From: Heracleum sosnowskyi
Taxonomy: Eukaryota > Streptophyta > Magnoliopsida > Apiales > Apiaceae
Direction: 5' to 3'
Length of the DNA: 64,000 nt
Assembly (NCBI GenBank): GCA_030848705.1
Contig: JAUIZM010000017.1
Location: forward strand, 1,488,001 to 1,552,000
In this document: in pieces, positions 1 through 10,004 of the stretch
Layout: every line of letters starts with the position of its first letter
Position numbering within the stretch: the stretch's first letter is position 1
Notes under the pieces: model-generated
Databases searched by the model: none
What the model saw: the letters and a program-made list of their open reading frames with translations, nothing else
Told to the model about the DNA's origin: nothing
Made by a program: the position numbers and the translations under genes

Positions 1-1
1 G

Positions 2-2875
2 TTGGTTAAGAAAGAGTTAGTAAGAGGATTACCTAATGTCTTGTATACACCTGATGGACTCTGTGATGCATGCCAAAAAGCAAAACAAAGAAGGACATCA
101 TTCCAGAGTAAATCAGAATCCTCTATTGAAGAACCATATCACATGCTACATCTTGATCTGTTTGGTCCAGTCAACATCATGTCCATCAGTAAGAAAAGGT
201 ACACTCTTGTAATTGTTGATGAATATTCTAGATTCACCTGGGTGTATTTTCTGCACAGAAAAGATGAAACTCCTGAAGTTCTGTTGGATCATGTGAGAAT
301 GATTGAGACAACCACAAAGTACAAAGTCAAGATTCTGAGAAGTGATAATGGTACTGAATTTAAGAATTCAAAGATGGAAGAGTTATGCAAATACAAAGGA
401 ATCATTCAACAATTCTCTGCTCCTGGCACACCTCAGCAAAATGGAGTAGTAGAAAGGAAGAATAGAACTCTTATTGAAGCTGGCAGAACTATGTTGGAAG
501 AAGCTAAATTACCTACATATTTCTGGGCAGAAGCAGTCAACACAGCATGCTATACACAAAATCTCACATTGATAAACAGGCATGGTGTCACTCCTTATCA
601 GTCACTCAAGGAGAAGAAACCAAGTCTGAAGCATTTGCATGTGTTTGGCTGTAAATGTTTTGTTCTCAGAACTCATCCTGAACAGCTAGGGAAATTTGAA
701 ACAAAGGCTGATGAAGGAATATTCATAGGTTATCCTACATCAAGAGCCTTCAGAGTTTTTAATTTGAGAACAAGAACTGTCATGGAGTCAATTCATGTAT
801 CTTTTGATGATAAGAAGATAACTGGAATCATTGAAGACTCGCATGATAGATTGTTATTTGAAAATGAAGCTTCCAAGGAACCTGAAGAAAGTGAATCAGA
901 TCCTGTCAATTCATCAGATACTGATGGGTCACCAAATCCTGATGACTCACCAGGTACTGATGGTATTAATACTGATGATGCAAACAACAGTAATACAACT
1001 AGTAGTGCTAATGTTGAGGGGGAGCAACGGCATTCAACTACAAGTTCAGAGTTAACTCAATCATCAGGACAGAATTCTTCAGATACTGATTCAAGTGAAG
1101 ATCCTGATAACACATCAGGAGGGCATAGCAATAATTCAGGGAGAGCTTCAAATCAATCAAATTCTTTCAATCAAGTTAACACCAATCCAGGGGGAGCATC
1201 TACTTCAAGAAACAATTTGACACCAGCAAGGAAATGGACAAAAGATCATACTCCTGATTTGATAATTGGAGATCCTGATGCAGGTGTTCAAACAAGAAGT
1301 GCAACTCAGAATGAATGTCTATACAATAACTTTCTGTCCAAGGAGGAGCCTAAGAAAGTTGAAGATGCACTTAAAGATGCTGATTGGGTTACTGCAATGC
1401 AAGAAGAACTGAATGAATTTGAAAGGAATGAAGTCTGGAAACTGGTACCAAGACCAAAGAATAGATCAATTGTTGGTACAAAGTGGATTTTCAAGAACAA
1501 GACTGATTCTGATGGTGTCATAATCAGAAGCAAAGCAAGGCTAGTTGCAAAGGGGTATTCCCAACAAGAGGGAATTGACTATGATGAAACTTTTGCTCCT
1601 ATTGCAAGACTAGAAGCCATCAGGATATTTCTTGCTTATGCAGCACATAAGAAATTCAAGGTTTTCCAGATGGATGTTAAAAGTGCTTTCTTAAATGGTG
1701 AACTGGAGGAAGAAGTTTATGTTGAACAACCTCCTGGTTTCATTGATCCTAAATATCCAGATCATGTCTACAGACTGGATAAGGCACTTTATGGACTAAA
1801 GCAAGCTCCAAGAGCATGGTATGAAACCTTAGCTCAATTCTTACTGGAAAGTGGATTCAAAAGAGGTGCTATTGATAAAACTCTATTTTATTTGAATCAT
1901 GGTAAGGAGTTGCTGTTAGTTCAGATTTATGTTGATGATATCATTTTTGGGTCAACAAACAATAAGCTGTGTGAAAAGTTTTCCAAGCTTATGCAGTCAA
2001 GATATCAAATGAGCATGATGGGAGAAATGAGTTACTTTCTGGGTCTTCAAGTTAAACAGACTGATGAAGGGATTTTTATTAATCAGTCTAAATACACAAG
2101 GAATTTACTGACAAGGTTTAACATGCAAGACAGTACTCCTGCTTCAACTCCCATAGCTACAGCTACCAAACTTGATCCTGATCAAGGTGAAGAGGTAGAT
2201 GTAACTCACTACAGAGGAATGATTGGCTCTTTATTGTATCTCACTGCCAGTAGACCAGATATCATGTTTGCAACCTGTCTATGTGCAAGATTTCAAGCAA
2301 AACCTAGAGAACCACATCTGATTGCAGTCAAAAGAATTTTCAGATATCTCAAAGGCACTTCTTCACTTGGCCTTTGGTATGCAAGGGAATCAGATTTTGG
2401 GTTGTGTGGTTATTCAGATGCTGATTTTGCAGGATGCAGAATAGACAGGAAAAGTACTTCAGGAAGTTGTCAGTTTTTGGGTGGAAGACTAGTTTCATGG
2501 TTCAGTAAGAAGCAGAAATTTATTTCCACTTCAACTGTAGAAGCTGAGTACATTGCTGCAGGAAGTTGTTGTGCTCAGATAATGTGGATGAGAAATCAGT
2601 TGTTAGATTATGGCCTGTCATACTCAAAAATCCCTATTTATTGTGATAACCAAAGTGCTATTGCAATGACAGGAAATCCAGTTCAGCATTCTCTTACTAA
2701 ACACATCAGTATCAGATATCACTTTATAAGAGAACAGGTTCTGGAAGGAACAATTGAACTTCACTTTGTTCCTACTGATCAACAACTAGCTGATATATTC
2801 ACCAAGCCACTGCCTGAAGCTACTTTCAATAAGTTGGTGAATGAACTTGGAATGATGAATTTTGAGAATTTCTGA
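2..2875 (+). CDS. E1 pol polyprotein, 5'-truncated: integrase, reverse transcriptase, RNase H
   Basis: Open from the window edge to a TGA stop; the first codon in view is not a true start. Residue numbers count from nucleotide 2. The end of the GAG pre-integrase zinc region (CDACQ) is followed by the integrase core with D52, D115 and E151, the exact D-35-E spacing of copia integrases. A hypervariable linker rich in S, D, N and T (about 285-430) precedes the reverse transcriptase with its YVDD box at 643-646. RNase H follows, with SDADFAG and EAEYIAA motifs and the usual end near DIFTKPL. One small oddity is STSTVEAEY where relatives have STSTAEAEY. The linker carries the family motif (AATCCTGATG near 934, GATCCTGAT near 1098 and 1270). 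Confidence 0.95.
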   Translation: MVKKELVRGLPNVLYTPDGLCDACQKAKQRRTSFQSKSESSIEEPYHMLHLDLFGPVNIMSISKKRYTLVIVDEYSRFTWVYFLHRKDETPEVLLDHVRMIETTTKYKVKILRSDNGTEFKNSKMEELCKYKGIIQQFSAPGTPQQNGVVERKNRTLIEAGRTMLEEAKLPTYFWAEAVNTACYTQNLTLINRHGVTPYQSLKEKKPSLKHLHVFGCKCFVLRTHPEQLGKFETKADEGIFIGYPTSRAFRVFNLRTRTVMESIHVSFDDKKITGIIEDSHDRLLFENEASKEPEESESDPVNSSDTDGSPNPDDSPGTDGINTDDANNSNTTSSANVEGEQRHSTTSSELTQSSGQNSSDTDSSEDPDNTSGGHSNNSGRASNQSNSFNQVNTNPGGASTSRNNLTPARKWTKDHTPDLIIGDPDAGVQTRSATQNECLYNNFLSKEEPKKVEDALKDADWVTAMQEELNEFERNEVWKLVPRPKNRSIVGTKWIFKNKTDSDGVIIRSKARLVAKGYSQQEGIDYDETFAPIARLEAIRIFLAYAAHKKFKVFQMDVKSAFLNGELEEEVYVEQPPGFIDPKYPDHVYRLDKALYGLKQAPRAWYETLAQFLLESGFKRGAIDKTLFYLNHGKELLLVQIYVDDIIFGSTNNKLCEKFSKLMQSRYQMSMMGEMSYFLGLQVKQTDEGIFINQSKYTRNLLTRFNMQDSTPASTPIATATKLDPDQGEEVDVTHYRGMIGSLLYLTASRPDIMFATCLCARFQAKPREPHLIAVKRIFRYLKGTSSLGLWYARESDFGLCGYSDADFAGCRIDRKSTSGSCQFLGGRLVSWFSKKQKFISTSTVEAEYIAAGSCCAQIMWMRNQLLDYGLSYSKIPIYCDNQSAIAMTGNPVQHSLTKHISIRYHFIREQVLEGTIELHFVPTDQQLADIFTKPLPEATFNKLVNELGMMNFENF

Positions 2876-3373
2876 GGAAAAGCTACAGAGAGGAAATCCT
2901 GATAACCGTCAAATCCTGATGGTTATTCAGAAAGGTATGTATCTTTGATCAAATCCTGATAGGACTCAATCCTGACAGGAAGTCAACTGGTCAATCCTGA
3001 TGTACAGGTCAGTATTTCATTACTTAATTTGTGCCTAATTTTTCGTCAGTATCTGCTGATGGACGGTTGAGTTTTAGTAGGACAACTGTATGCGCGTGTG
3101 TGTTGCACTATTATAGATATATCAATACATACACATAAAAGGCGGTGCAGATTTATTTAAATGACACACGTAATCTGTCCACTAATTCTTTGTACACAAA
3201 TCATATTTTGCCACTTGTCTTTGAGAGTAATATTTTGTTTTAACAAAATAGTTTTCATTGTTCTACATCGTTAATTACTCTCTTATCATCAGTTTTTCGT
3301 TTTCTATCTCTCTCTGTGCTTTCATACCCTAATTGCTTCAAATCTTAATTCTCGAGTTTTCTAAAGCATTACA
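2876..3373 (+). other. E1 leader between pol and the extra ORF
   Basis: No ORF of note. The first 130 bases hold five copies of the family motif AATCCTGAT/C (about 2890-3005). A TTTATTTAAAT TATA-like stretch lies at 3152-3161, and a pyrimidine-rich leader (3290-3330) precedes the ATG. The layout is compatible with either a separate internal promoter or a spliced subgenomic RNA for the downstream ORF. Confidence 0.5.
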
Positions 3374-6300
3374 ATGGCATCTTCATCATTCATGAACAAA
3401 CAGACAGTGATTAGTGGTGTTACATTTGCCACTAACAATTTTGTGGCTATTCTAAATCATCAAGATTTACCCAATGAGTTTCATATCATTCAAGATTTTC
3501 TAGCTTCAAGCCCATTGAAGTTTGCTTTAACAGAACCTGCAAGTGTTTCTTTTAAGTCTATAATGCAGGTGTGGAACTCAGTTACTTTTGATAAAGGGCA
3601 TTCTGATACAATCTTGATGAGTTTTGAATATAATGAAACTACTCACTATGTGACTCCTGCAATTATGGAGGCAGCCCTGCATTTACCCGTTCTTGGTGAT
3701 GCTATTCCTGCTAATGTTTCGGACTCTACTCTTTTTGAGTTTGTTACAAAGTTGGGCTACAATGGTGAAGTAAAGAGATATGGAAATCTCTTCAGGACAA
3801 AGCTTAAGAAGGAATGGAATTTCTTCTTTGATACAATCAGCCGCTGTTTCCTGAACAAGACATCAAATTTTGATGCTCTTCCATCAGGATCTCTTAAAAT
3901 TGGGTACTCTCTTATCCATTCTACAGTGTTTGATTATGGGTCTTTTATCTTAAAAGCTTTAAGTGATAGGAAATCAGATAAATTGGGTTCTGTCTGTTTT
4001 CTTAGATTTTTACAGTTGCTATTTAATCACTTATGTCCTAATGTTGTTTTTGAGGATGATGTAGTTCTACCAATCTGTAGAATTACTGAGAATAATATTA
4101 AGTCCTTAGTCAACAGTGATAAGGCAAATGGTTTCATAGGACATGCTTTTATTCCTGATGAGGTTAGGTTTTTCTTACATCAGAAAATGCCTACTCGTTA
4201 TGGACTACTTTCTAATGCTATGGGGCAAGGCCCAACCCACCTTGTTCCTGACACAAGCATGCAACCTAAACAGTCTAAACAGTTAACAACCACCTCTACT
4301 GTCTCTCAAAAGACTTTAGTTGTAAAATCAAAGAAATCAGCTAGAACTGATGTGTCTGGAAGGCAATCAGGTTCAAAGGATTTTTCCTCTACACCACTCA
4401 CTAAAAAGAAGATACAAGGGGGTGTACAAGGGGTCCTGGTGAAGAAAGCTGCTAAGGTTGTTAAGAATGTTCCTGTAAAAAGGAAGTTAAGGTTGATTGA
4501 TGAAAGTGATTCAGAGGATGACTTACCTATATCCTCTGTGATGAATGTGAACAAGGAAGTTGCTGATACTGCTACTACAGCTGTGGTACCTTCATCAAAA
4601 CCACAAAAGACAAGGAAATTATCAAAGAGCAGGTATCATATTCCTTTGACAGTGCAAATGAAGGATACTGATATTCAGACATCAAATCCTGATGAGTCAT
4701 CTACTCCTGATGCTCTAGCAAATCCTGATGTTAGTATTCCTGATGCAACAACAAAAGTTGTCTCTATATCAGACTCTCCAGCCTCTCCATCTCAGATTAG
4801 AGAAATTTCTTGGGAGAAGGTTTCTACAACTGCTTCCTTGGTTGGTCTTACACCTACATCAAAGAAAAAGAGGAATGCAGAAGAGTTAGTCTATCAGAGA
4901 CAGAAGAAGCTGAAAGGATCAAGCCCACAAGAACCTGAATTTCAGAGTAATTCAGCAGCTACTGTTGATCCTGCCACACAAGAACCACTCAATCAAAGTT
5001 TGGGTGAAGGCTTAGCTAGTGGAATGGTCACACAAGAACCATTTTCTCAAAGGGAGAATGAAGACATCAACATTCCAGCTACACAAGAACCATCTTCAAG
5101 TGAAGATGCAGGCAAAGCTACAGTTTCTGTTGAAAGATTGGTCGAGAACATTGTCAATGAGGGAAGCACACAAGAACCTTTAACTCAAAGTGTTGAAGCA
5201 GCTTCTGAACCTCAAGCTCCACAAGAACCATTGGTAGCAAATACTGATGCACGCATATCAAATCCTGACGATGTTCATCCTGACGCTAGTGGTGCTCCTG
5301 ATAATGAACCTATTTTGATACAGCCACTTCGTTCAAGACCAATGGATCATCCTATCTCAGAACCACGGGATAAACTGAAAGGTATTGCTATTCCTGATCC
5401 TGATATTACTCATGGTACTGTTGATGATACTTCTGATGATAGTGATGATGATGATGAGAATCGAAAAGAGAAGGAACAGCTTGCTACAGCACTCAAAATT
5501 AGTCTTGGAACTAATTTTGGTTCATCAAATACATATATGGCTAGCAATGCTTCCACTGGGAAAGATCAGAGACAAGATTTTTCTATTCCTTCCTTTGATC
5601 CTGCAGAGGCATTTAGACAGAATGAATGGAACAATTCATGGCACCAATCTGATGAATCTATCAGTTTTTCTTCTGCTATTGAACATGCCTATAATGCAGT
5701 GAAGTCTATAGAGAATCAAGACTTGAAGAATCATCTGAAGGCTACAACTCTGTTATCCAAGAGCCTGAAAAGTGAGATTGATTCTATCAAGGGTTCAACT
5801 GAAAAAGTGAGGACTGATATCTTTAATAATTTTACAAAGGTGCCTACTACTTTACAATTGAGGGTAGTGGAATCCCAAGTGAAATCTGTTGTTTCAGAAC
5901 AAACCTCCATCAAACAACGAATTGATTCTCTGGATATTAAGGTAACTGAAATTCAAACCTCTCTTTCCTTAATTTTGCAATTATTGTCAAATCCTGATGT
6001 CAAAAAGGGGGAGAAGGTTATTCAGACAAAATGTACACCTGATCTAGTATTAAGAAATAATGATGATGATACTGGAGATGATGGTGGTGACAAAGTGATA
6101 CAAGGAGAAACCTCTGATGCTGTTGTTATGAAGTCTACAATTCAAACTTCACAAAGTCAAACAACACAGTCAACTCATGTTTCTGATTCTGGAGTTAAGA
6201 CAGTAAGAACATTGGTGCAATCTCAGATCCTGACGGAAGATCAAATCCTGACACCTGGTCATGGACATATTCTTGCTACAATTCCTGAAGGTGATGAAGA

Positions 6301-7876
6301 TGTAATTATTGATAATCCTGAAGATGCATCAAATTTATTCCAGAAGTTTTCTACAAAAGACGGTAGAATTGTTACTCTTTATCACACTGATAAAAGAGTT
6401 CAACAATTATTTGCCAGAAAAGCACTCTCTACAGCAAGTGAAGAATATCCAGATCTCTCACATGAAGAATTCTTGAGACTACAAAGAGAGATAATGGAAA
6501 GCTATACTGCTCCTGCTAGAGGTAGAGGAAGCAGAGGTAGAAGAGGTGCTAGAAGAAATAGAAGAGGTTCTTCAACTCAAACAGTACCTAGACAGACAAG
6601 GTCTAGAGGGTTAAGAATTGAAGAAATTCCTGAAGCTTCACAAAATCTAATAGATCCTGTTATCAAGGATATCATGGAGAAAGAAGACAAGGAATTTGTT
6701 GAAGAAGAACCTGAATTGAGAAGAAAATCAAGTAAATCAACTCTCAGCAATACAAATCAAATTGAAGATTCTAATCCTGACAATATTCAAGATCCTGACG
6801 AATCTGAAATTCTGCAAGAAGTTGATTTGATAATCTTATCTACTGTTGTTGATTGTCACAACAAAGAAGTAGATGAAGAAGAAGAAGCCATAAGAAGAGA
6901 TATTGCAAAGAGAACAAATGAAGATTTCAATCTCTATCTACAAAGGCTTAAAGTTTCAAATGAAAGAAAATGGAGAAATACAAGCAGACAAGAATCTTTA
7001 CTTGAAAGAAGCTATGCTCATGAAAAGGAGAAATACAAGAAGTGGAAACATATTAGCACATTAAGTTGTGATACACCTATCAATTTTCAGTCTGGTGGAA
7101 TTATTACAAGCGCTTCAAGTGTTGTTGATTTATCTGAGATGGTTAGATCAAAAGCACCTTGGTTAAAGATGTTTTCAAATCTGAAGCAATTGTCAAGTAA
7201 TTCAAGAGGAGGTATTGGACACAGAGATGGTGAATATCTGAATATGTCATATGTTGATCCTTACTCTTTGACAGAAATTGGAGGTACTCTAACTTCTGAA
7301 AACCTGAACAATTTATTAGCTGTTGATATAGTTATAGATTGTAATGATGGTTTTGAAAAGAAAGAAAAGCTTCTGTACTTCATGAAAGATGGTAGTGTGA
7401 AGATTCTATCTATTCAAGATCTGCTGATGAAAACTACACAGGAACTGAAATATGTTCACTATCTGTTAAGATGGAAGAACCAAGTGTACAAAGTATGGGC
7501 TGACATGATTTTGTCAACTATAAGAAGAAGACTGGATGGAAACAGTAATTTCAATGGTAATTATATTCCCATGTACTTAAATCAAAGAGGTCAGGATGTG
7601 GAAATGCAAAGGGGTACTGCTGTTAAAGAAGTAACTTTTGGTATGACCCAACTTACTCTCAATCCTGATGGGAAGGAAATTGCTTATCTTTTGCTTGAAG
7701 AGCACAGTCTACAGAAAAGCTCCATACAGAATCTCAGAGCAGCTATCTACCAGATTAATGAGGAAGATGAAGAACTCAGAAATCTTAAGGAAAGACTGAT
7801 TCAAATTCTTGAAGAAAAAGAAGAAAGTTTATTATCCAACTTCTTGAAGATGAATCTGTTCTATCGAAAAGCTTAA
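3374..7876 (+). CDS. E1 extra ORF downstream of pol ('env-like' Sirevirus ORF), 1500 aa
   Basis: Starts at ATG 3374 and ends at TAA. Residues about 1-276 form a globular domain shared with the extra ORFs of E3 and E4 (aromatic-rich, with an EWNFFFD-like core). Then come a basic and Ser/Thr-rich stretch with six QEP repeats (about 518-620), an acidic run (about 690-700), a coiled coil (about 773-871), a conserved KKGE (about 877), an Arg/Gly-rich patch (about 1048-1066) and a C-terminal domain with LYFMKDGS (about 1334) that is shared with E2. No signal peptide or hydrophobic membrane segment is visible at either end, which argues against a true envelope protein and for an intracellular nucleic-acid-associated role (inference). 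At 1500 residues it is longer than the env-like proteins I recall for this lineage. Confidence 0.85.
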   Translation: MASSSFMNKQTVISGVTFATNNFVAILNHQDLPNEFHIIQDFLASSPLKFALTEPASVSFKSIMQVWNSVTFDKGHSDTILMSFEYNETTHYVTPAIMEAALHLPVLGDAIPANVSDSTLFEFVTKLGYNGEVKRYGNLFRTKLKKEWNFFFDTISRCFLNKTSNFDALPSGSLKIGYSLIHSTVFDYGSFILKALSDRKSDKLGSVCFLRFLQLLFNHLCPNVVFEDDVVLPICRITENNIKSLVNSDKANGFIGHAFIPDEVRFFLHQKMPTRYGLLSNAMGQGPTHLVPDTSMQPKQSKQLTTTSTVSQKTLVVKSKKSARTDVSGRQSGSKDFSSTPLTKKKIQGGVQGVLVKKAAKVVKNVPVKRKLRLIDESDSEDDLPISSVMNVNKEVADTATTAVVPSSKPQKTRKLSKSRYHIPLTVQMKDTDIQTSNPDESSTPDALANPDVSIPDATTKVVSISDSPASPSQIREISWEKVSTTASLVGLTPTSKKKRNAEELVYQRQKKLKGSSPQEPEFQSNSAATVDPATQEPLNQSLGEGLASGMVTQEPFSQRENEDINIPATQEPSSSEDAGKATVSVERLVENIVNEGSTQEPLTQSVEAASEPQAPQEPLVANTDARISNPDDVHPDASGAPDNEPILIQPLRSRPMDHPISEPRDKLKGIAIPDPDITHGTVDDTSDDSDDDDENRKEKEQLATALKISLGTNFGSSNTYMASNASTGKDQRQDFSIPSFDPAEAFRQNEWNNSWHQSDESISFSSAIEHAYNAVKSIENQDLKNHLKATTLLSKSLKSEIDSIKGSTEKVRTDIFNNFTKVPTTLQLRVVESQVKSVVSEQTSIKQRIDSLDIKVTEIQTSLSLILQLLSNPDVKKGEKVIQTKCTPDLVLRNNDDDTGDDGGDKVIQGETSDAVVMKSTIQTSQSQTTQSTHVSDSGVKTVRTLVQSQILTEDQILTPGHGHILATIPEGDEDVIIDNPEDASNLFQKFSTKDGRIVTLYHTDKRVQQLFARKALSTASEEYPDLSHEEFLRLQREIMESYTAPARGRGSRGRRGARRNRRGSSTQTVPRQTRSRGLRIEEIPEASQNLIDPVIKDIMEKEDKEFVEEEPELRRKSSKSTLSNTNQIEDSNPDNIQDPDESEILQEVDLIILSTVVDCHNKEVDEEEEAIRRDIAKRTNEDFNLYLQRLKVSNERKWRNTSRQESLLERSYAHEKEKYKKWKHISTLSCDTPINFQSGGIITSASSVVDLSEMVRSKAPWLKMFSNLKQLSSNSRGGIGHRDGEYLNMSYVDPYSLTEIGGTLTSENLNNLLAVDIVIDCNDGFEKKEKLLYFMKDGSVKILSIQDLLMKTTQELKYVHYLLRWKNQVYKVWADMILSTIRRRLDGNSNFNGNYIPMYLNQRGQDVEMQRGTAVKEVTFGMTQLTLNPDGKEIAYLLLEEHSLQKSSIQNLRAAIYQINEEDEELRNLKERLIQILEEKEESLLSNFLKMNLFYRKA
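6002..6016 (+). promoter_or_regulatory. E1 internal polypurine tract inside the extra ORF
   Basis: AAAAAGGGGGAGAAGG encodes the conserved KKGE of the extra ORF. Its GGGGGAGA core equals that of the 3' polypurine tract just before the LTR. Equivalent tracts lie at the homologous codons of E2 and E4. It could prime extra plus-strand synthesis, like the central PPT of lentiviruses (inference). Confidence 0.4.
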
Positions 7877-7973
7877 ACAGATAAGTTGTTTCTGAAGATA
7901 CTTGTACATTTTGTATATATGTTTTGACATCATTGAATATTTGGAATCTATACTTTATTTCACAAAGTATGAG

Positions 7974-7985
7974 ATTGGGGGAGAT
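7974..7985 (+). promoter_or_regulatory. E1 3' polypurine tract
   Basis: ATTGGGGGAGAT immediately precedes the TGTTA start of the 3' LTR, the expected position of the plus-strand primer. Confidence 0.85.
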
Positions 7986-8345
7986 TGTTAGATCAGAATT
8001 CAATGATCGTCAGAAGCTAGACTCAACTGATCAGGATTGCTGACGTCATCAGTATTGCATGGTCATCAGTATTTGATCAAGCGTCAGTATCTTATTGATC
8101 ATCAGGATTCCTACTCAGACTATGATCAGGATTGATCATCAGAACTTGAAGCTGATCAGGATTCCTACTTCGAGTTATATTTGGAGTCTAGATAAACATG
8201 GAAGTTTATTCTATTTGTTCCTGGTTTGTAGAATGTAGCTATCGATTAAGGATAGGTTTCTATCTTTGTTATTGATTAGGACTTATCTTGTTATTGATAG
8301 AGAAGCTGTGTGCACTATATAAACACAGTCTTGGTTTCGATTTAT

Positions 8346-8347
<2 letters not shown>

Positions 8348-8378
<31 letters not shown>
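8348..8378 (+). repeat. (AC)n microsatellite in the E1 LTR
   Basis: About 15 uninterrupted AC units, about 25 bases downstream of the LTR TATA box and so close to the expected transcription start. Length variation here could alter the 5' leader. Confidence 0.9.
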
Positions 8379-8381
<3 letters not shown>

Positions 8382-8572
8382 GAGAAGAACATAATCGAGG
8401 GAATCAAGAGAGAAGCTCTTAAGAACAGAATTTCTTGAGAGAGTTTTTTGTAAGCTAGCAGCTCTCAAGAACATCAGAATTTCTTGAGAGAGTTTGTAAC
8501 AGTTTTATATCAGATTTAATAAAGTTGTTATTGATCTTTCATATTTGTGTTACATAAAGTCGAGAATCTTAT

Positions 8573-8603
8573 ACAATTGTATTCAACCCCCTTCTACAAT
8601 TGT
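8573..8603 (+). other. Hairpin near the 3' end of the E1 LTR
   Basis: A perfect 9-bp stem, ACAATTGTA pairing with TACAATTGT, closes a 13-base C-rich loop (TTCAACCCCCTTC). The same loop type with a different, compensated stem occurs in E3, E4 and E5. Confidence 0.75.
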
Positions 8604-8619
8604 TATTTACTGGGCAACA

Positions 8620-9263
8620 GTCATCATGAACTTCCTGTTTGTTTCTCACAATGGATAGGTCTTCCCTTTCATTGCTAATTCATTAAGCAGCTTAGTATAC
8701 TTCTCAAAGACCTGAGTTATACTTTCTCCAGGAAGAGACCTAAATGACTCATACTGAGAAGTCAGGATGTCCAATCTATTTTCCTGGACGTCTTCAGTTC
8801 CTTCCATTATTAAGTTTATGGTATCCCACATATGTTTCCCGCTTGTACAGTTCATTTCCTTGTCTGCGGAGTCTGTCAATATCAGCATCAACCCTGTATC
8901 CAATCGAATCAGTTCTTTATCTGAATCTGTGTACTCAGAGATATCCTTAGGTGTGGTGCTTGGGGGTATTCTGGTACCTTCAGGAGTTGTCGTTTTATCA
9001 ACTGATTTCATTGGTACATATGGTCCGTTCTCTAAAATTCCAATATACAACGGATTAGATGCCTTGATAAATAACAACATCTTCATCTTCCACAAACCGA
9101 AATCATCTCTTGTAAATGGGGGAACTTTAATACCATCTTCAAATTGTTTAAAATTCAAGAAATTCCAATCAAATGAAAAATTTTGAAAGTTAAAAAATTT
9201 GCTTCGAATTTTCACGCTATGTTTGATTTTGGTCTGATTCACCGAATCTGATTTGTACGTCAA
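8620..9263 (-). pseudogene. E5 gag N-terminal fragment, cut by the E1 insertion
   Basis: The minus strand encodes a copia UBN2-type gag N-terminus of about 205 residues. It contains the WKMKMLLFIKASNPLY and ILENGPYVP motifs, closely parallel to E3's gag start. The frame runs from near 9263 to about 8646 and is then severed by the E1 3' LTR at 8619, so the rest of gag and pol lies left of the window. A stretch of about 20 codons before the usual gag start is also open, so the real start could be near the FEDGIKVPPF segment. Confidence 0.8.
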
Positions 9264-9272
9264 TCAAATAAC

Positions 9273-9282
9273 TCTGATACCA
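9273..9282 (-). promoter_or_regulatory. E5 primer binding site (initiator tRNA-Met)
   Basis: On the minus strand TGGTATCAGAG follows the LTR end ...CTAACA after two bases. This matches the 3' end of plant initiator tRNA-Met, the usual copia primer. Confidence 0.85.
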
Positions 9283-9284
9283 AT

Positions 9285-10004
9285 TGTTAGGTCCAAAGTA
9301 TCGTAGAAGGGGGGTTGAATACGATACTCACAAATTATTTAATTTCGTTCGCGGATTAATCATTCAGTTCTAACACGAAATCAAATGCACCAAATCAAAA
9401 CACGAGTCGAGGAATATATCGTTTTATAAATATAAACCGCGAGGGGTGCTACAATTTTAATCCGTAGATTAGCTTCAATGAGTTCAAGGTTACACAAATT
9501 CAATACAATGATAGAATTCTGAGCACTATTAATTTCTCTGATAATTCTCTCTGGCTCAATCTCTCTCTTCGTAATGTCTCTGTGTTCTACCTTGATTACT
9601 GAAGAAGACACTTTTTCTCTCTGTAGTAATTGTAGTCTTAATTTGAAAAACCATCGAACCAAAAGAAAACAATTAATCTTGGCCGTTGGATCTTCATCAA
9701 CCTATCAAACAAATCAACTTTCCACCTGCTCCTCAAAATAGAAAACTATCGAATGTATAAAAACTATCGAAAGTCAAATTACTTTATAATTGAATTCAGA
9801 TAGAATTCATGTATTCCATTCGATGGTTTTCAAAATTGAAAAACCATCGAGCCATATTCTTTTGACTTGATCTTTTATTAAACCTTTTGAGTTTCAGGGT
9901 GTTCAGTATTAGACTGAATCAATTTCTTCTGAGACGATAAAACAACTTGATCTTTTTAAGTGCCGTCAACTGGTGCAACTGGTCTGGTTCACAGATGAAT
10001 AACA
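9285..10004 (-). repeat. E5 5' LTR (about 720 bp)
   Basis: Read on the minus strand it starts TGTTATTC (right edge, inferred from the TGTTA convention) and ends ...CTAACA beside the primer site. A TATA-like TTTATATTTATAAAAC lies at about 9424-9439. U3 has five AAAACCATCG-type words in 200 bases (near 9646, 9742, 9759, 9820, 9840). The last two form an 11-bp inverted pair, TCGATGGTTTT and AAAACCATCGA, at 9820-9850. The left edge is firm; the right edge is uncertain by some bases because the second LTR is outside the window. Confidence 0.75.
9297..9328 (-). other. Hairpin near the 3' end of the E5 LTR
   Basis: A 9-bp stem, AGTATCGTA with TACGATACT, encloses the C-rich loop TTCAACCCCCCTTC (minus strand). 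The stem differs from E1 at several positions, yet every change is paired. Confidence 0.75.

Larger units (their letters stand above)
1..8619 (+). mobile_element. E1: Sirevirus-type Ty1/copia retrotransposon (5' end outside window)
   Basis: The order is pol (integrase, reverse transcriptase, RNase H), a noncoding leader, a 1500-residue extra ORF, a polypurine tract and a 3' LTR. The integrase-before-RT order is that of Ty1/copia, and the large ORF after pol is the mark of the Sirevirus lineage. The 5' LTR, gag and protease lie left of the window, so target duplication and LTR divergence cannot be read. The 3' LTR ends inside the gag of E5, so E1 inserted into E5. Both ORFs in view are uninterrupted, which suggests a fairly young copy. 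Confidence 0.93.
7986..8619 (+). repeat. E1 3' LTR (634 bp)
   Basis: Begins TGTTAG right after the polypurine tract and ends ...GGGCAACA. TATATAAA at 8316-8323 is the likely promoter TATA. U3 holds four ATCAGGATT copies (near 8030, 8101, 8125, 8155), the reverse complement of the motif scattered through the element, plus several CATCAGTATT-type words. An (AC)n microsatellite at 8348-8378 and a terminal hairpin at 8573-8603 follow. The 5' partner LTR is outside the window. Confidence 0.9.

Noticed and set aside
3374..7876. Reading the E1 1500-residue ORF as a host gene
   Set aside because: It sits between pol and the polypurine tract or LTR, carries the E1 family word, and has homologues at the same place in E2, E3 and E4.
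8744..9186. Plus-strand open frames opposite the E5 gag fragment
   Set aside because: The minus strand encodes a recognisable gag; these are shadows.
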